Positions 17,265 through 28,331 of a stretch of DNA of 64,000 nucleotides are shown piece by piece. A program made the translations under genes and the position numbers. The notes beneath the pieces are model-generated. The model was given only the letters and a program-made list of their open reading frames with translations, searched no databases and was not told the origin of the DNA. The DNA is taken from NCBI RefSeq assembly GCF_042242105.1, contig NC_092032.1:20128415-20192414 (forward strand). Direction: 5' to 3'. Numbering within the stretch: position 1 is the first letter of the stretch; each line of letters opens with the position of its first letter. This DNA comes from Pempheris klunzingeri. Its lineage: Eukaryota > Chordata > Actinopteri > Acropomatiformes > Pempheridae.

Positions 17265-19445
17265 TCAGAGGAGGCCGAGGTGTTCACAGAGGAAGGGGTC
17301 GACCTCACACAGGAACTCAATCATCTGTGAACTAGCAGCTCCTCCTTTCTTCCTCACCGTGTCGAAGACAAAACGAGCTTTGTCTCTCAGGTTTGGGAAC
17401 TCGTCCGCTGACTCCCTCTCAGGCTCGGCCAGCACCGTTTTCTCAAACAGTTTGTCCAGCAGACTTTTGAGGACAGGTCCCGATATCCCATGGATGAAGC
17501 TGCTCCGTACCTCCATCAGCCTCTCGTCTGGAGGCAGATTCAGAGCGCTCGGCCCGAAGGACCTTTTTACTCCAGCGGACGAGAGGCGGACTCGTCTCTC
17601 CCAGACACTGCTGGAGCTGCTGGTGTCTCTCAGAAACAGTCTCATGTGCTTCATGACTGTTTCCCAGCTCACCTGGAATGAAGGGAAGTAGTTGTCATAG
17701 TTGTCAGAGTCAAATTCTGCCTCTGCTGGCTGCACTAGGACGGAGTCGTCTCCAGGACCAGCGGTCAGTGTGTATTCCTGCTTTGGGTGCAGCTTGCAGT
17801 GTGGGGACGTCTCTATGTAGACCTCATCTCCAACCAGCTTCCTCCTGGTGCGCAGCACGTCCCGGAGCACCACGTTCCTCGGCAGCATCAACACATTGAG
17901 CAGGGACTCTGGTTCAGGATCGGCCGGGGGCCTGTAGAACAGCAGGACCAGCGCTCGGACCGGATCGGGTGGGCAGTCTTCGTCCTTGACGTTACCGAAA
18001 GCAGAAAACCCTGTGACGTTTATAACCACGTGAGTGTCTGTGATCTTATGAGGGGCGATGAACTCCACGCCGTCATCGTGCTCGTGAGCGACGGACAAGA
18101 AGCGCCATCCCCCCGTGGAGCGGATCTCACAGTGTGGGAGGTGAAGCTGACACACAGAGCGCTGCTCACATGTGATGTCAAACAGGGGTCCTGCAGGCTG
18201 CTTGTGATGTTGGGCCAGCAGCCTCCTGCTCCAAGGGACGGTCCTGTAGACCACGTCCCCCTCTGCCTCCATGTGGAACAGCAGGCCGGTCACACTGCAC
18301 TGGTACAGGCCTGGGCGGCAGCACTGGAACCTGTAGGCTTCCTCCTCTTCATCAGCGCTGATATCGGGGGTGAACTCCTCAAAGCTGCTTTCTAACAGCA
18401 CGTCAGGTGAGCTGTTTGCTCGAGTGAAGCTCTTGTTCTCCGCAGAGGGGATGTGACTCAGCGAGGGCAGGCTGGGAGAACGAGGCAAACGGCCGGAGCC
18501 TCTTCCAGCCCAACCGGGACCTGAGGGGGAGCTTGGGGGGCCGGGACGGGCCGGCAGGGTGTTTGTGGCCGAGTAGTTCACAGCTGTAACAGGTGGCTCC
18601 ACTTCCATGGGGACAACATCACCTCCTGCCTCACGGTCAGGCTGCTCAGACAGCAGCTGGGAGACAACATGCACTGATGTGGAGGGAGACTGGAGACTGA
18701 GAGCAGAGGGCAGAGCTTTCCTTTTCACTCTGTCAGCCATGACAGAATGTGGTGCTTTTCTCTTTGGTCTGTTACCTGCTGAAGATGAGCAACAGGGCTT
18801 TCGCTCAAAGCCAATAGGGAGTGATGGCCTTGCTGCTGAACTGATTATCATCTGATCACTGAGTAGGTAATGCCTTCTCGGGGGGATAGGGGGATGGGCA
18901 GCATAGTAAACGTAATCATTACCGTCGTCGTCGTGGTCGTCCTCCTCCTCGTCCTCCTCCTCGTCCTCCTCCTCCTCCTTTGTGTTTTCTTGTGGGACAT
19001 CATCATCTTCACCTCCTGCCTCACGTTCAGACTCCTCAGATGCATCTGATGCTCCGCTTCCTTCAGTGCAGACGGCTGAGTTCTGCAGGACTGCAGACCT
19101 GTTCTGTGGACACGGAGGACTAAAAACCATTTGGGGTCTGGGCAGAGAGGATATGATCGCGCTACCTGGGGGAAGTATGGAGATTGGTGTATTTATAGTG
19201 GAGGGCTTTTCGGCAGGGGAACACTCATAGCTGCATTCTCTTTTAAGATAATCATCGTCCAAGTTGAAAGAGAAACACCTGCCGGTGATGTGGATCCTGG
19301 AAGAGGAAGACCTTCTGCCGATGTGGATCCTGGAAGAGGAAGACCTTCTGCCGATGTGGATCCTGGACAGAGCTCTCCTGATCCATCTGGCTGCCCTGCT
19401 GAAACATGATGCTTCTCTTTCTGTTCCTTCCTCATCTGATGCCAT
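17265..19445 (-). CDS. FIIND-CARD protein, copy 3, 726 aa
   Basis: Two RIHIGRRSSSS units and a third degenerate one (RIHITGRCFSF) that runs into NLDDDYLK. The middle segment is of a second type (DYVYYAAHPPIPPRRHYLL..MIISSAARPS), shared with copy 5 and with the giant frame at 53-64 kb. The RIHITG unit bridges the RxHIGRRSSSS repeats of the array and the SQITGKSASS repeats of the giant frame. Cleavage site F480-S481, histidine H454. The start context lacks two codons (ED) found in copies 1, 2, 4 and 5. Confidence 0.93.
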   Translation of the reverse strand: MASDEEGTEREASCFSRAARWIRRALSRIHIGRRSSSSRIHIGRRSSSSRIHITGRCFSFNLDDDYLKRECSYECSPAEKPSTINTPISILPPGSAIISSLPRPQMVFSPPCPQNRSAVLQNSAVCTEGSGASDASEESEREAGGEDDDVPQENTKEEEEDEEEDEEEDDHDDDGNDYVYYAAHPPIPPRRHYLLSDQMIISSAARPSLPIGFERKPCCSSSAGNRPKRKAPHSVMADRVKRKALPSALSLQSPSTSVHVVSQLLSEQPDREAGGDVVPMEVEPPVTAVNYSATNTLPARPGPPSSPSGPGWAGRGSGRLPRSPSLPSLSHIPSAENKSFTRANSSPDVLLESSFEEFTPDISADEEEEAYRFQCCRPGLYQCSVTGLLFHMEAEGDVVYRTVPWSRRLLAQHHKQPAGPLFDITCEQRSVCQLHLPHCEIRSTGGWRFLSVAHEHDDGVEFIAPHKITDTHVVINVTGFSAFGNVKDEDCPPDPVRALVLLFYRPPADPEPESLLNVLMLPRNVVLRDVLRTRRKLVGDEVYIETSPHCKLHPKQEYTLTAGPGDDSVLVQPAEAEFDSDNYDNYFPSFQVSWETVMKHMRLFLRDTSSSSSVWERRVRLSSAGVKRSFGPSALNLPPDERLMEVRSSFIHGISGPVLKSLLDKLFEKTVLAEPERESADEFPNLRDKARFVFDTVRKKGGAASSQMIEFLCEVDPFLCEHLGLL

Positions 19446-20243
19446 TTTGTTTGTTCAGCAGCGTCACAGTCAGTCAGTGCAGCCCTCTGTGACTCACCTC
19501 TGTGTTTGTTGGACTATTACAAACTTCACTTCACTTTTTTTTTTACACCTGTGAGAGTTTCTCAATATGTTTGAACCCTCGTTTATTTGTCTCCTTCGTC
19601 TTTCTCCGGCTTCACACCCTGAAATACAATTACAAAAGTTAAAATCTCCCAAAAATCTATAGGGTCACAACTACAGTCTGTGTTTTCCTTGGCAGGGTTT
19701 GGAAACTCTGCACAACTCTTCACTGGTTCATTTCGCTCCCACTGGACCGTAGAACGTTTCATGAAAGTTAAAGTAGAAATGTGTGCTCACACCGTACGGT
19801 GCTTTCCTGACTGCTCAGCTCTTCCTCGTGTGATGTGAGGAAACTGAACTTTTCAGACAAACTAACTTCTTGTTAACTCTGTTTTTAACAAACCGACAAT
19901 CTCATGTCATATTATAACATTTTAGCCAATAATTCAGATGTTAATACATCAGCTTTGTCTCTGACTCACCGGTGAGCTGCTCTGGATGTGTTCAGCCTTC
20001 AAACCTTCAGAGGAAAGTGATCACAGGTGGCAGGTGAACTTCTGCTTATGAAACTTCTGCTTCAGCGTTTTTTCCCTCCTCCCTTTTAGCACAACGTTCA
20101 CAGCGACAAAGCTTAGCAGGCTGAATCTTAACAAGACTTCATCCCACCATTTTTAAAAATGCAAATAAAACCAAAACATCCAAACTAAAACTTAAAGCCT
20201 GTTCTCAGACTAATGAAGACGAGTAACTGGACCAGGACACAAC
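19446..20243 (-). other. 5' flank of copy 3
   Basis: Carries the copy 3 5' UTR exon, the acceptor near 19620 and the donor near 19970, as in the other spacers. The 4-kb spacer unit is split here by the LINE at 20260-23376 and resumes at 23393. Confidence 0.6.
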
Positions 20244-20310
20244 AGAAAAAACATTAGTAAAACCAAGTAAACCTCCAACTGAATGCTCCTCCTATAGGGG
20301 AATTAGTCTC

Positions 20311-21480
20311 ATGGGATGTGATACAAAGATATTGTGCAAGGCCGTCTCTAGGAGACTAGACAAATGTACACCCAAATTGGTAGTTGATGATCAACAAGGT
20401 TTTATTAAAAAAAGACAGGGCTATCATAATATCAGACGCGTCCTAAATATACTATATGAAAAACATAATACAAAGGACACAGCAATGCTGGCATTAGATG
20501 CATGCCAAGCATTTGACAGAATAGAGTGGAATTACCTCCTGGAATTGCTTCCAAGATATGGAATAGGTGCAACATTCCTCCAATGGATTCGATTACTGTA
20601 CACAAATCCTACTGCACAAATTTTAACTAATAACAATATTTCAAAACCCTTTAGCCTACAGCGATCAACTAGACAGGGCTGTCCTCTGTCGCCATTACTT
20701 TTCACTTTAGCAGTAGAACCTTTGGCCATAGCGGTGAGAGCACATACAGGAATATCAGGTATCAGGATTGGAGAAAGAGATCATCTCGTTTCCTTATTCG
20801 CAGATGATATCATATTTTTCCTGACAGATTTAAGAAATAGTATTCCTAATCTGATGAGGTCAATAGAAGACTTTGGAGACTTTTCTGGGTATAAAATTAA
20901 CAACTCTAAAACAGTATTAATGTTCCTTAATGAAGAGGAGAGAAAAAATCCCACTATAAACACTCCATTTGCGACAGCTACCGAAGGCTTTAAGTATTTA
21001 GGTATCAAAATTACTCCAGAACTCAATAAAATAATTCCAGCAAACTACAACCCCCTAGTAGATGAGGTTGAGGAGATGTTAAACAGATGGACTAATTTGC
21101 CTATATCGATGATGGGACGAATAAATATTATAAAAATGACAATTTTACCCAAATTTCTGTACTGTTTCCAAACACTTCCACTGCCATTACCAGCTTCGTT
21201 TTACGACAGATTAAACAAATTGTTCAGTCAATTTATTTGGAACAATAGGAAAGCAAGACTTCGTTTAAAGTTATTATATATGCCTTATGAGAGGGGAGGA
21301 CTTCAGCTCCCAAACCTTAGATGGCATTATATGGCTGCCCAGCTAACATCAGCTACACATTATTTCTATACAACCTCACCCCCAGCTTGGGTGAGCATTG
21401 AACAAAAGTCCATTCCAGAGTTACCTTTACAGAGCTATCTATACTCTTCAGATGCAAAAACACTAAAAAAAACGTACTAA
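20311..21480 (+). pseudogene. LINE reverse transcriptase fragment
   Basis: 389 residues of L1-type reverse transcriptase. Motif A is ALDACQAFDR (D63), the RQGCPLSPLLF motif lies at ~121-131, and the catalytic FADD is at 163-166. The N-terminal endonuclease and the start of RT are missing because the element is 5' truncated. The open frame stops at the TAA at 21478, but LINE sequence goes on in another frame. Confidence 0.92.
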
Positions 21481-21927
21481 AAATCCATTTCTGAAAAATA
21501 CAATTTCAGTATGGCACACTGCACACAAGCATGTAGGAGACCTTCCAGCACTCTCTCAGTTTGCCCCTATTTGGGGAAATGAACAGTTCACACCTGGAAA
21601 AAAAGATGGAGGGTTTAGACTATGGAATATGAAGGGCATCCAGAAAATTAAGGATCTGTACACGGATGGAGTTTTACTTACCTTTGAGTAACTATGTGAA
21701 AAATATCAAATTCCCTCAAAACATTTCTTTAAATATTTACAGCAAAAAAATTATATGTCATCCAGATCCAGACAGATTATGAATACCCCGTCATTATCAA
21801 AAATAGAAGAAGTCTCCCAAACAGAAGGGAAAGGTATGCTCTCTAGATATTATGATGTACTAATGTCTACTTCCAAAGATTCAGCAAGGGACAAACTAAA
21901 CGCCTGGAGAAGTGACATCCAAGAAGA

Positions 21928-22245
21928 CAGGTTCCTGTGGATCCTGTGGATCCTGGTCCTGGCCCTGCTGATGTGGTTCTCTGGTTCCTGTGGGTCCTGG
22001 TCCCGGTCCCGCTGATGTGGTTCTCTGGTTCCTGTGGATCCTGGTCCTGGCCCTGCAGATGTGGTTCTCTGGTTCCTGTGGGTCCTGGTCCCGGTCCCGC
22101 TGATGTGGTTCTCTGGTTCCTGTGGATCCTGGTCCTGGTTCTGCTGATGTGGTTCTCTGGTTCCTGTGGATCCTGGTCCTGGTTCTGCTGATGTGGTTCT
22201 CTGGTTCCTATGGATCCTGGTCCTGGCCCCGCTGATGTGGTTCTC
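21928..22245 (+). repeat. 44-bp minisatellite inside the LINE
   Basis: About seven copies of a 44-bp unit (ATGTGGTTCTCTGGTTCCTG and onward). The ATGTGG marks fall at 21971, 22015, 22059, 22103, 22147, 22191 and 22235, exactly 44 bp apart. Confidence 0.95.
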
Positions 22246-22585
22246 CACCAGCCAATGGATGTGCGTCTGTCCAAGGCTACAGCCTGTCCGTCCTTGGGAG
22301 CTGGATCTCTCCTTCACTGTGGTGCTCCCGGAGGTTTCTCTTTTCCCACTGGGTTTTTTGAGTTTTTCCTTCCCGAAGAAGGAGGGTCATAAAGGGCAGG
22401 TGATGCCTCGGACTGATCCATCGGACTGATCCACTGGCCTCATCGACTGCTGGACTCTTTATTAGATTGTTTGTTCGCTTACACTTGTTTATTTCAGTGA
22501 ACTTTGTAAAGCACTATGAGACACTCTGTTGTGATATTGGGCTATACAAATAAAATTGAATTGAATTGAATTGAATTGAATAGAT
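22246..22585 (+). mobile_element. Dispersed fish repeat with (GAATT)n tail
   Basis: It contains the CCACTGGGTTTTTTGAGTTT core and ends ATATTGGGCTATACAAATAA followed by five (TTGAA) units. This 3' end is very common in spiny-rayed fish genomes. With the 44-bp minisatellite it forms one insertion that splits the LINE between ...DIQED and DWNEAC. Family not assigned. Confidence 0.7.
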
Positions 22586-22588
22586 GAA

Positions 22589-23125
22589 ATGGACTGGAAC
22601 GAGGCCTGTTTAAAGGCACAAAAGCAATCTATAAATACACGGTTTAGGCTACTTCAATATAAGTGGCTGATGAGGATGTATATGACCCCTGTTAAACTTC
22701 ATCATATGTCCGATAATATTCCAGATACATGTACCAAATGTCTCACTGAAAAAGGAACTATTCTTCACTGTCTATGGGAACGTCCAAAGATTCAGAAATT
22801 CTGGAATGATGTCATCAAATGTCTGTCAGAGGTGTTTAATATCAACATCCCCTTCAATGCTAAACTTTGTGTACTTGGAATCTACCCAGTGGGCTTCACA
22901 CAAACAGAGAAACAGACTAAATTGCTGGACTTCGGATTTTTACAAGCCAGGAGAGTGATTGCATTACGTTGGAAAAGTCTGGATGCTCCCTCTATACAAC
23001 AGTGGATAAAAGAACTCTCGGAATGTATTGGTCTGGAAAGACTAACCTACATTGTGAAAGGAAAACGAAGGGAATTTGTGTACCTCTGGGAACCATATAT
23101 GACTATTATAGAAGCCGGAAAGTAA
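22589..23125 (+). pseudogene. LINE ORF2 C-terminus
   Basis: 178 residues starting MDWNEACLKAQKQSINTRFR. It includes a CTKC..GTILHCLW cysteine-histidine knuckle typical of L1 ORF2 C-termini. It is the 3' half of the LINE, cut off from the RT by the nested repeat. Confidence 0.88.
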
Positions 23126-23392
23126 GCCACAGTTATAAAAATATGGATAATGTGTCTATTCAGTTATGTATGCATTTTATTTTAGACTATTTTATGTTAT
23201 TGACATATAATTTGTGCAAGTCTAGCATGTGCGTGTGTGTGTGTGTGTGTGTGTATGTCCGAATGATCATATGTTTGAGCGGTGACCTATGTTAATGTGG
23301 TCCAATTGTTCATTTAATCTGTTGGTTTTTTTTCTCTTTATGTAACAACAAACAAATGTCAATAAAAATATTGGAGAGAAAAAACATTAGTA

Positions 23393-24346
23393 GAACTGCA
23401 CCATCAGTCAAGTCAGAGAGTCAGATCCTCCTGAGAGTTATTATTAGATCAACGAGGCTCTTGTTTAAAATGTTAAATTGAATCTTTAAAAAAAAAAAAC
23501 CCAGTCTTTATTCTCCTGGCGTGTCCTTAGTGTGGCAGTGGACGTGTCTTTGTCTCTGCTGGTCTGCATCAGGAGCAACCACAAGAAAAACTACATGAAA
23601 TACAATGAAGTAAAAGTCCTAGAAATCTTAAAAAGAGATATTTAACATCGTTGTTGAAGAATTTAACTTCCAGCGTACTGTTGTGTATATTTGAGATTAT
23701 ATATTAATAAATGAATATGCTGTGTAAATACATATATTTGACACAGTAACCACAAGACATAAAGCAATAGTTTGGGTATATATCTTTTTTTTTTTAATCG
23801 TATCATTTCATAGTTGTAAAATAACCTTGATGTGACTAAAGTCTCTCCACAGAAGCATCGAAAAACAAATAAAAGTTAGCATCTGTAGCGCAGACATTCA
23901 ACAAAGCACAAGAACCTTTCGTCAGATATTGTGTGTCCATCATTTCCTGCTGACATCAGCTCACATAAAAGTGTGATGTTCAGTGGTGGAGAGTAACAAA
24001 GCCAATAATATCAATAATAATGCTGCAGCTTCCAGATTTAAAATTACAATTTACATTTGCAAAAAAAATTAAAAAAATAATTCTGAGACTGCTTCTTAAA
24101 ACTGTCCAACAATAAAATGAATAAAAATAATATTGTTAAAAAATCAAGATCATTGAGACGATTCTCAAACTGCTTCTTTAAAACTAGCAAACTATAAAAT
24201 AACTCAAATGTTTGTCATCCTCTAAATCTGCACATGAACCTTTTGATAACTTGTGTATCAGTGCTGACAGGATTCAAATCACAGTCTGACAGGATCAGTG
24301 TGGAATCAGCAGAGAGCACAGAGACGCTGTGATCATGTCCTGATGT
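23393..24346 (-). other. Rest of the spacer after the LINE (copy 4 3' flank)
   Basis: Resumes the standard array spacer and ends at the copy 4 stop. It includes a candidate minus-strand AATAAA near 23506. Confidence 0.6.
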
Positions 24347-26521
24347 TCAGAGGAGGCCGAGGTGTTCACAGAGGAAGGGGTCGACCTCACACAGGAACTC
24401 AATCATCTGTGAACTAGCAGCTCCTCCTTTCTTCCTCACCGTGTCGAAGACAAAACGAGCTTTGTCTCTCAGGTTTGGGAACTCGTCCGCTGACTCCCTC
24501 TCAGGCTCGGCCAGCACCGTTTTCTCAAACAGTTTGTCCAGCAGACTTTTGAGGACAGGTCCCGATATCCCATGGATGAAGCTGCTCCGTACCTCCATCA
24601 GCCTCTCGTCTGGAGGCAGATTCAGAGCGCTCGGCCCGCAGGACCTTCTTACTCCAGCGGACGAGAGGCGGACTCGTCTCTCCCAGACACTGCTGGAGCT
24701 GCTGGTGTCTCTCAGAAACAGTCTCATGTGCTTCATGACTGTTTCCCAGCTCACCTGGAATGAAGGGAAGTAGTTGTCATAGTTGTCAGAGTCAAATTCT
24801 GCCTCTGCTGGCTGCACTAGGACGGAGTCGTCTCCAGGACCAGCGGTCAGTGTGTATTCCTGCTTTGGGTGCAGCTTGCAGTGTGGGGACGTCTCTATGT
24901 AGACCTCATCTCCAACCAGCTTCCTCCTGGTGCGCAGCACGTCCCGGAGCACCACGTTCCTCGGCAGCATCAACACATTGAGCAGGGACTCTGGATCAGG
25001 ATCGGCCGGGGGCCTGTAGAACAGCAGGACCAGCGCTCGGACCGGATCGGGTGGGCAGTCTTCGTCCTTGACGTTACCGAAAGCAGAAAACCCTGTGACG
25101 TTTATAACCACGTGAGTGTCTGTGATCTTATGAGGGCCGATGAACTCCACGCCGCCATCGTGCTCGTGAGCGACGGACAAGAAGCGCCATCCCCCCGTGG
25201 AGCGGATCTCACAGTGTGGGAGGTGAAGCTGACACACAGAGCGCTGCTCACATGTGATGTCAAACAGGGGTCCTGCAGGCTGCTTGTGATGTTGGGCCAG
25301 CAGCCTCCTGCTCCAAGGGACGGTCCTGTAGACCACGTCCCCCTCTGCCTCCATGTGGAACAGCAGGCCGGTCACACTGCACTGGTACAGGCCTGGGCGG
25401 CAGCACTGGAACCTGTAGGCTTCCTCCTCTTCATCAGCGCTGATATCGGGGGTGAACTCCTCAAAGCTGCTTTCTAACAGCACGTCAGGTGAGCTGTTTG
25501 CTCGAGTGAAGCTCTTGTTCTCCGCAGAGGGGATGTGACTCAGCGAGGGCAGGCTGTGAGAACGAGGCAAACGGCCGGAGCCTCTTCCAGCCCAACCGGG
25601 ACCTGAGGGGGAGCTCGGGGGGCCGGGACGGGCCGGCAGGGTGTTTGTGGCCGAGTAGTTCACAGCTGTAACAGGTGGCTCCACTTCCATGGGGACAACA
25701 TCACCTCCTGCCTCACGGTCAGGCTGCTCAGACAGCAGCTGGGAGACAACATGCACTGATGTGGAGGGAGACTGGAGACTGAGAGCAGAGGGCAGAGCTT
25801 TCCTTTTCACTCTGTCAGCCATGACAGAATGTGGTGCTTTTCTCTTTGGTCTGTTACCTGCTGAAGATGAGTAAGAGAGCTCTTTCCAAGGGCCAATAAA
25901 GAGCGATGAGCTTGCTGCTGATCCGATATCGCTTTCTTGAATCAAACACAGCCCACGCTGGGGTAACAACTCTTTCTCCTCTTTCTCCTCCTCCTCCTCC
26001 TCCTCCTCCTTTGTGTTTTCTTGTGGGACATCATCATCTTCACCTCCTGCCTCACTTTCAGACTCCTCAGATGCATCTGATGCTCCACTTCCTTCAGTGC
26101 AGACAGTTGGGTCCTGCAGGACTGCAGACCTGTTCTGTGGACACGGAGGACTAAAAACTGTTCGGGCTCTGGACTTAGTGGATATGATACTTCCTATATA
26201 CCCTCGGTGATGTGAAGAGAGTTGTTGATACGTAGGAGGCTGCCTATCGACAGGGGAAACCTCACAGCCGAATGGTCGCAGGTGAGAATAATCTTCGAGG
26301 TGGAAAGAGTTAGACCTTCTGCCGATGTGGCTCCTGGAAGAGGAAGACCTGCTGTCGATGTGGATCCTGGAAGAGGAAGACCTGCTGTCGATGTGGATCC
26401 TGGAAGAGGAAGACCTTCTGCCGATGTGGATCCTGGACAGAGCTCTCCTGATCCATCTGGCTGCCCTGCTGAAACATGACGCTTCTCTTTCTGTTCCTTC
26501 GTCTTCCTCATCTGATGCCAT
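24347..26521 (-). CDS. FIIND-CARD protein, copy 4, 724 aa
   Basis: Four 11-residue repeats: RIHIGRRSSSS, two RIHIDSRSSSS, then RSHIGRRSNSF. The last leads to HLEDYSHLRPFGCEVSP, a segment not found in copies 1 and 2. Middle segment of the LLPQRGL type. Next to the catalytic histidine the sequence is AHEHDGGVEFIGPH instead of AHEHDDGVEFIAPH. The histidine (H452) and F478-S479 are intact, so self-cleavage is still expected. Confidence 0.93.
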   Translation of the reverse strand: MASDEEDEGTEREASCFSRAARWIRRALSRIHIGRRSSSSRIHIDSRSSSSRIHIDSRSSSSRSHIGRRSNSFHLEDYSHLRPFGCEVSPVDRQPPTYQQLSSHHRGYIGSIISTKSRARTVFSPPCPQNRSAVLQDPTVCTEGSGASDASEESESEAGGEDDDVPQENTKEEEEEEEEKEEKELLPQRGLCLIQESDIGSAASSSLFIGPWKELSYSSSAGNRPKRKAPHSVMADRVKRKALPSALSLQSPSTSVHVVSQLLSEQPDREAGGDVVPMEVEPPVTAVNYSATNTLPARPGPPSSPSGPGWAGRGSGRLPRSHSLPSLSHIPSAENKSFTRANSSPDVLLESSFEEFTPDISADEEEEAYRFQCCRPGLYQCSVTGLLFHMEAEGDVVYRTVPWSRRLLAQHHKQPAGPLFDITCEQRSVCQLHLPHCEIRSTGGWRFLSVAHEHDGGVEFIGPHKITDTHVVINVTGFSAFGNVKDEDCPPDPVRALVLLFYRPPADPDPESLLNVLMLPRNVVLRDVLRTRRKLVGDEVYIETSPHCKLHPKQEYTLTAGPGDDSVLVQPAEAEFDSDNYDNYFPSFQVSWETVMKHMRLFLRDTSSSSSVWERRVRLSSAGVRRSCGPSALNLPPDERLMEVRSSFIHGISGPVLKSLLDKLFEKTVLAEPERESADEFPNLRDKARFVFDTVRKKGGAASSQMIEFLCEVDPFLCEHLGLL

Positions 26522-28331
26522 TTTGCTCTGTTCAGCAGCGTCACAGTCAGAGTCAGTGCAGCCCTCTGTGACTCACCTCTGTGTTTGTTGGACTATTTCC
26601 TCATTCTCGTAATTTCTCCTTAATTTTTACCCTAAAACTGAACTTCACTTCACTTTTTTTTACACCTGTGAGAGTTTCTCAATATATTTGAACCCTTGTT
26701 TATTTGTGTCCTTCGTCTTTCTCCGGCTTCACACCCTGAAATACAATTACAAAAGTTAAAATCTCCCAAAAATCTATAGGGTCACAACTATAGTCTGAGT
26801 TTTCCTTGGCAGGGTTTGGAAACTCTGCACAACTCTTCACTGGTTCATTTCGCTCCCACTGGACCGTAGAACGTTTCATGAAAGTTAAAGTAGAAATGTG
26901 TGCTCACACCGTACGGTGCTTTCCTGACTGCTCAGCTCTTCCTCGTGTGATGTGAGGAAACTGAACTTTTCAGACAAACTAACTTCTTATTAACTCTGTT
27001 TTTAACAAACCGACAATCTCATGTCAGATTATAACATTTTAGCCAATAATTCAGATGTTAATACATCAGCTTTGTCTCTGACTCACCGGTGAGCTGCTCT
27101 GGATGCGTTCAGCCTTCAAACCTTCAGAGGAAAGTGATCATGAGTGGCCGGTGAACTTCTGGTTGTGAAACTTCTGCTTCAGCGTTTTTTCCCTCCTCCC
27201 TTTTAGCACAACGTTCACAGCGACAAAGCTTAGCAGGCTGAATCTTAACAAGACTTCATCCCACCATTTTTAAAAATGCAAATAAAACCAAAACATCCAA
27301 ACTAAAACTTAAAGCCTGTTCTCAGACTAATGAAGACGAGTAACTGGACCAGGACACAACAGAAAAAACATTAGTAGAACTGCACCATCAGTCAAGTCAG
27401 AGAGTCAGATCCTCCTGAGAGTTATTATTAGATCAACGAGGCTCTTGTTTAAAATGTTAAAGTGAATCTTTAAAAAAAAAAAAAACCAGTCTTTATTCTC
27501 CTGGCGTGTCCTTAGTGTGGCAGTGGACGTGTCTTTGTCTCTGCTGGTCTGCATCAGGAGCAACCACAAGAAAAACTACATGAAATACAATGAAGTAAAA
27601 GTCCTAGAAATCTTAAAAAGAGATATTTAACATCGTTGTTGAAGAATTTAACTTCCAGCGTACTGTTGTGTATATTTGAGATTATATATTAATAAATGAA
27701 TATGCTGTGTAAATACATATATTTGACACAGTAACCACAAGACATAAAGCAATAGTTTGGGTATATATCTTTTTTTTTTTAATTGTATCATTTCACAGTT
27801 GTAAAATAACCTTGATGTGACTAAAGTCTCTCCACAGAAGCATCGAAAAACAAATAAAAGTTAGCATCTGTAGCGCAGACATTCAACAAAGCACAAGAAC
27901 CTTTCGTCAGATATTGTGTGTCCATCATTTCCTGCTGACATCAGCTCACATAAAAGTGTGATGTTCAGTGGTGGAGAGGAACAAAGCCAATAATATCAAT
28001 AATAATGCTGCAGCTTCCAGATTTAAAATTACAATTTACATTTGCAAAAAAAATTTAAAAAATAATTCTGAGACTGCTTCTTAAAACTGTCCAACAATAA
28101 AATGAATAAAAACAATATTGTTAAAAAATCAAGATCATTGAGACGATTCTCAAACTGCTTCTTTAAAACTAGCAAACTATAAAATAACTCAAATGTTTGT
28201 CATCCTCTAAATCTGCACAGGAACCTTTTGATAACTTGTGTATCAGTGCTGACAGGATTCAAATCACAGTCTGACAGGATCAGTGTGGAATCAGCAGAGA
28301 GCACAGAGACACTGTGTTCATGTCCTGATGT
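26522..28331 (-). other. Spacer between copies 4 and 5
   Basis: Same structure as the other spacers: copy 4 5' UTR exon and intron (donor near 27087, acceptor near 26738), then copy 5 3' UTR with a candidate AATAAA near 27490. No further genes. Confidence 0.6.

Larger units (their letters stand above)
20260..23376 (+). mobile_element. 5'-truncated L1-type LINE with nested repeat
   Basis: Non-LTR retrotransposon of the L1/Tx1 group. The flanking direct repeat AGAAAAAACATTAGTA (20244-20259 and 23377-23392) is a perfect 16-bp target-site duplication. The other array spacers carry the empty site once. The element starts inside the reverse transcriptase (YRGISLMG) and ends AATAAAAATATTGG without a long poly-A. 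Coding is broken by frameshift after 21480 and by the insert at ~21930-22585. Confidence 0.93.

Noticed and set aside
21850-22317. 155- and 135-residue minus-strand frames with TSAGPGPGS-type repeats
   Set aside because: Translations of the 44-bp minisatellite, which is not a multiple of three, inside a LINE.
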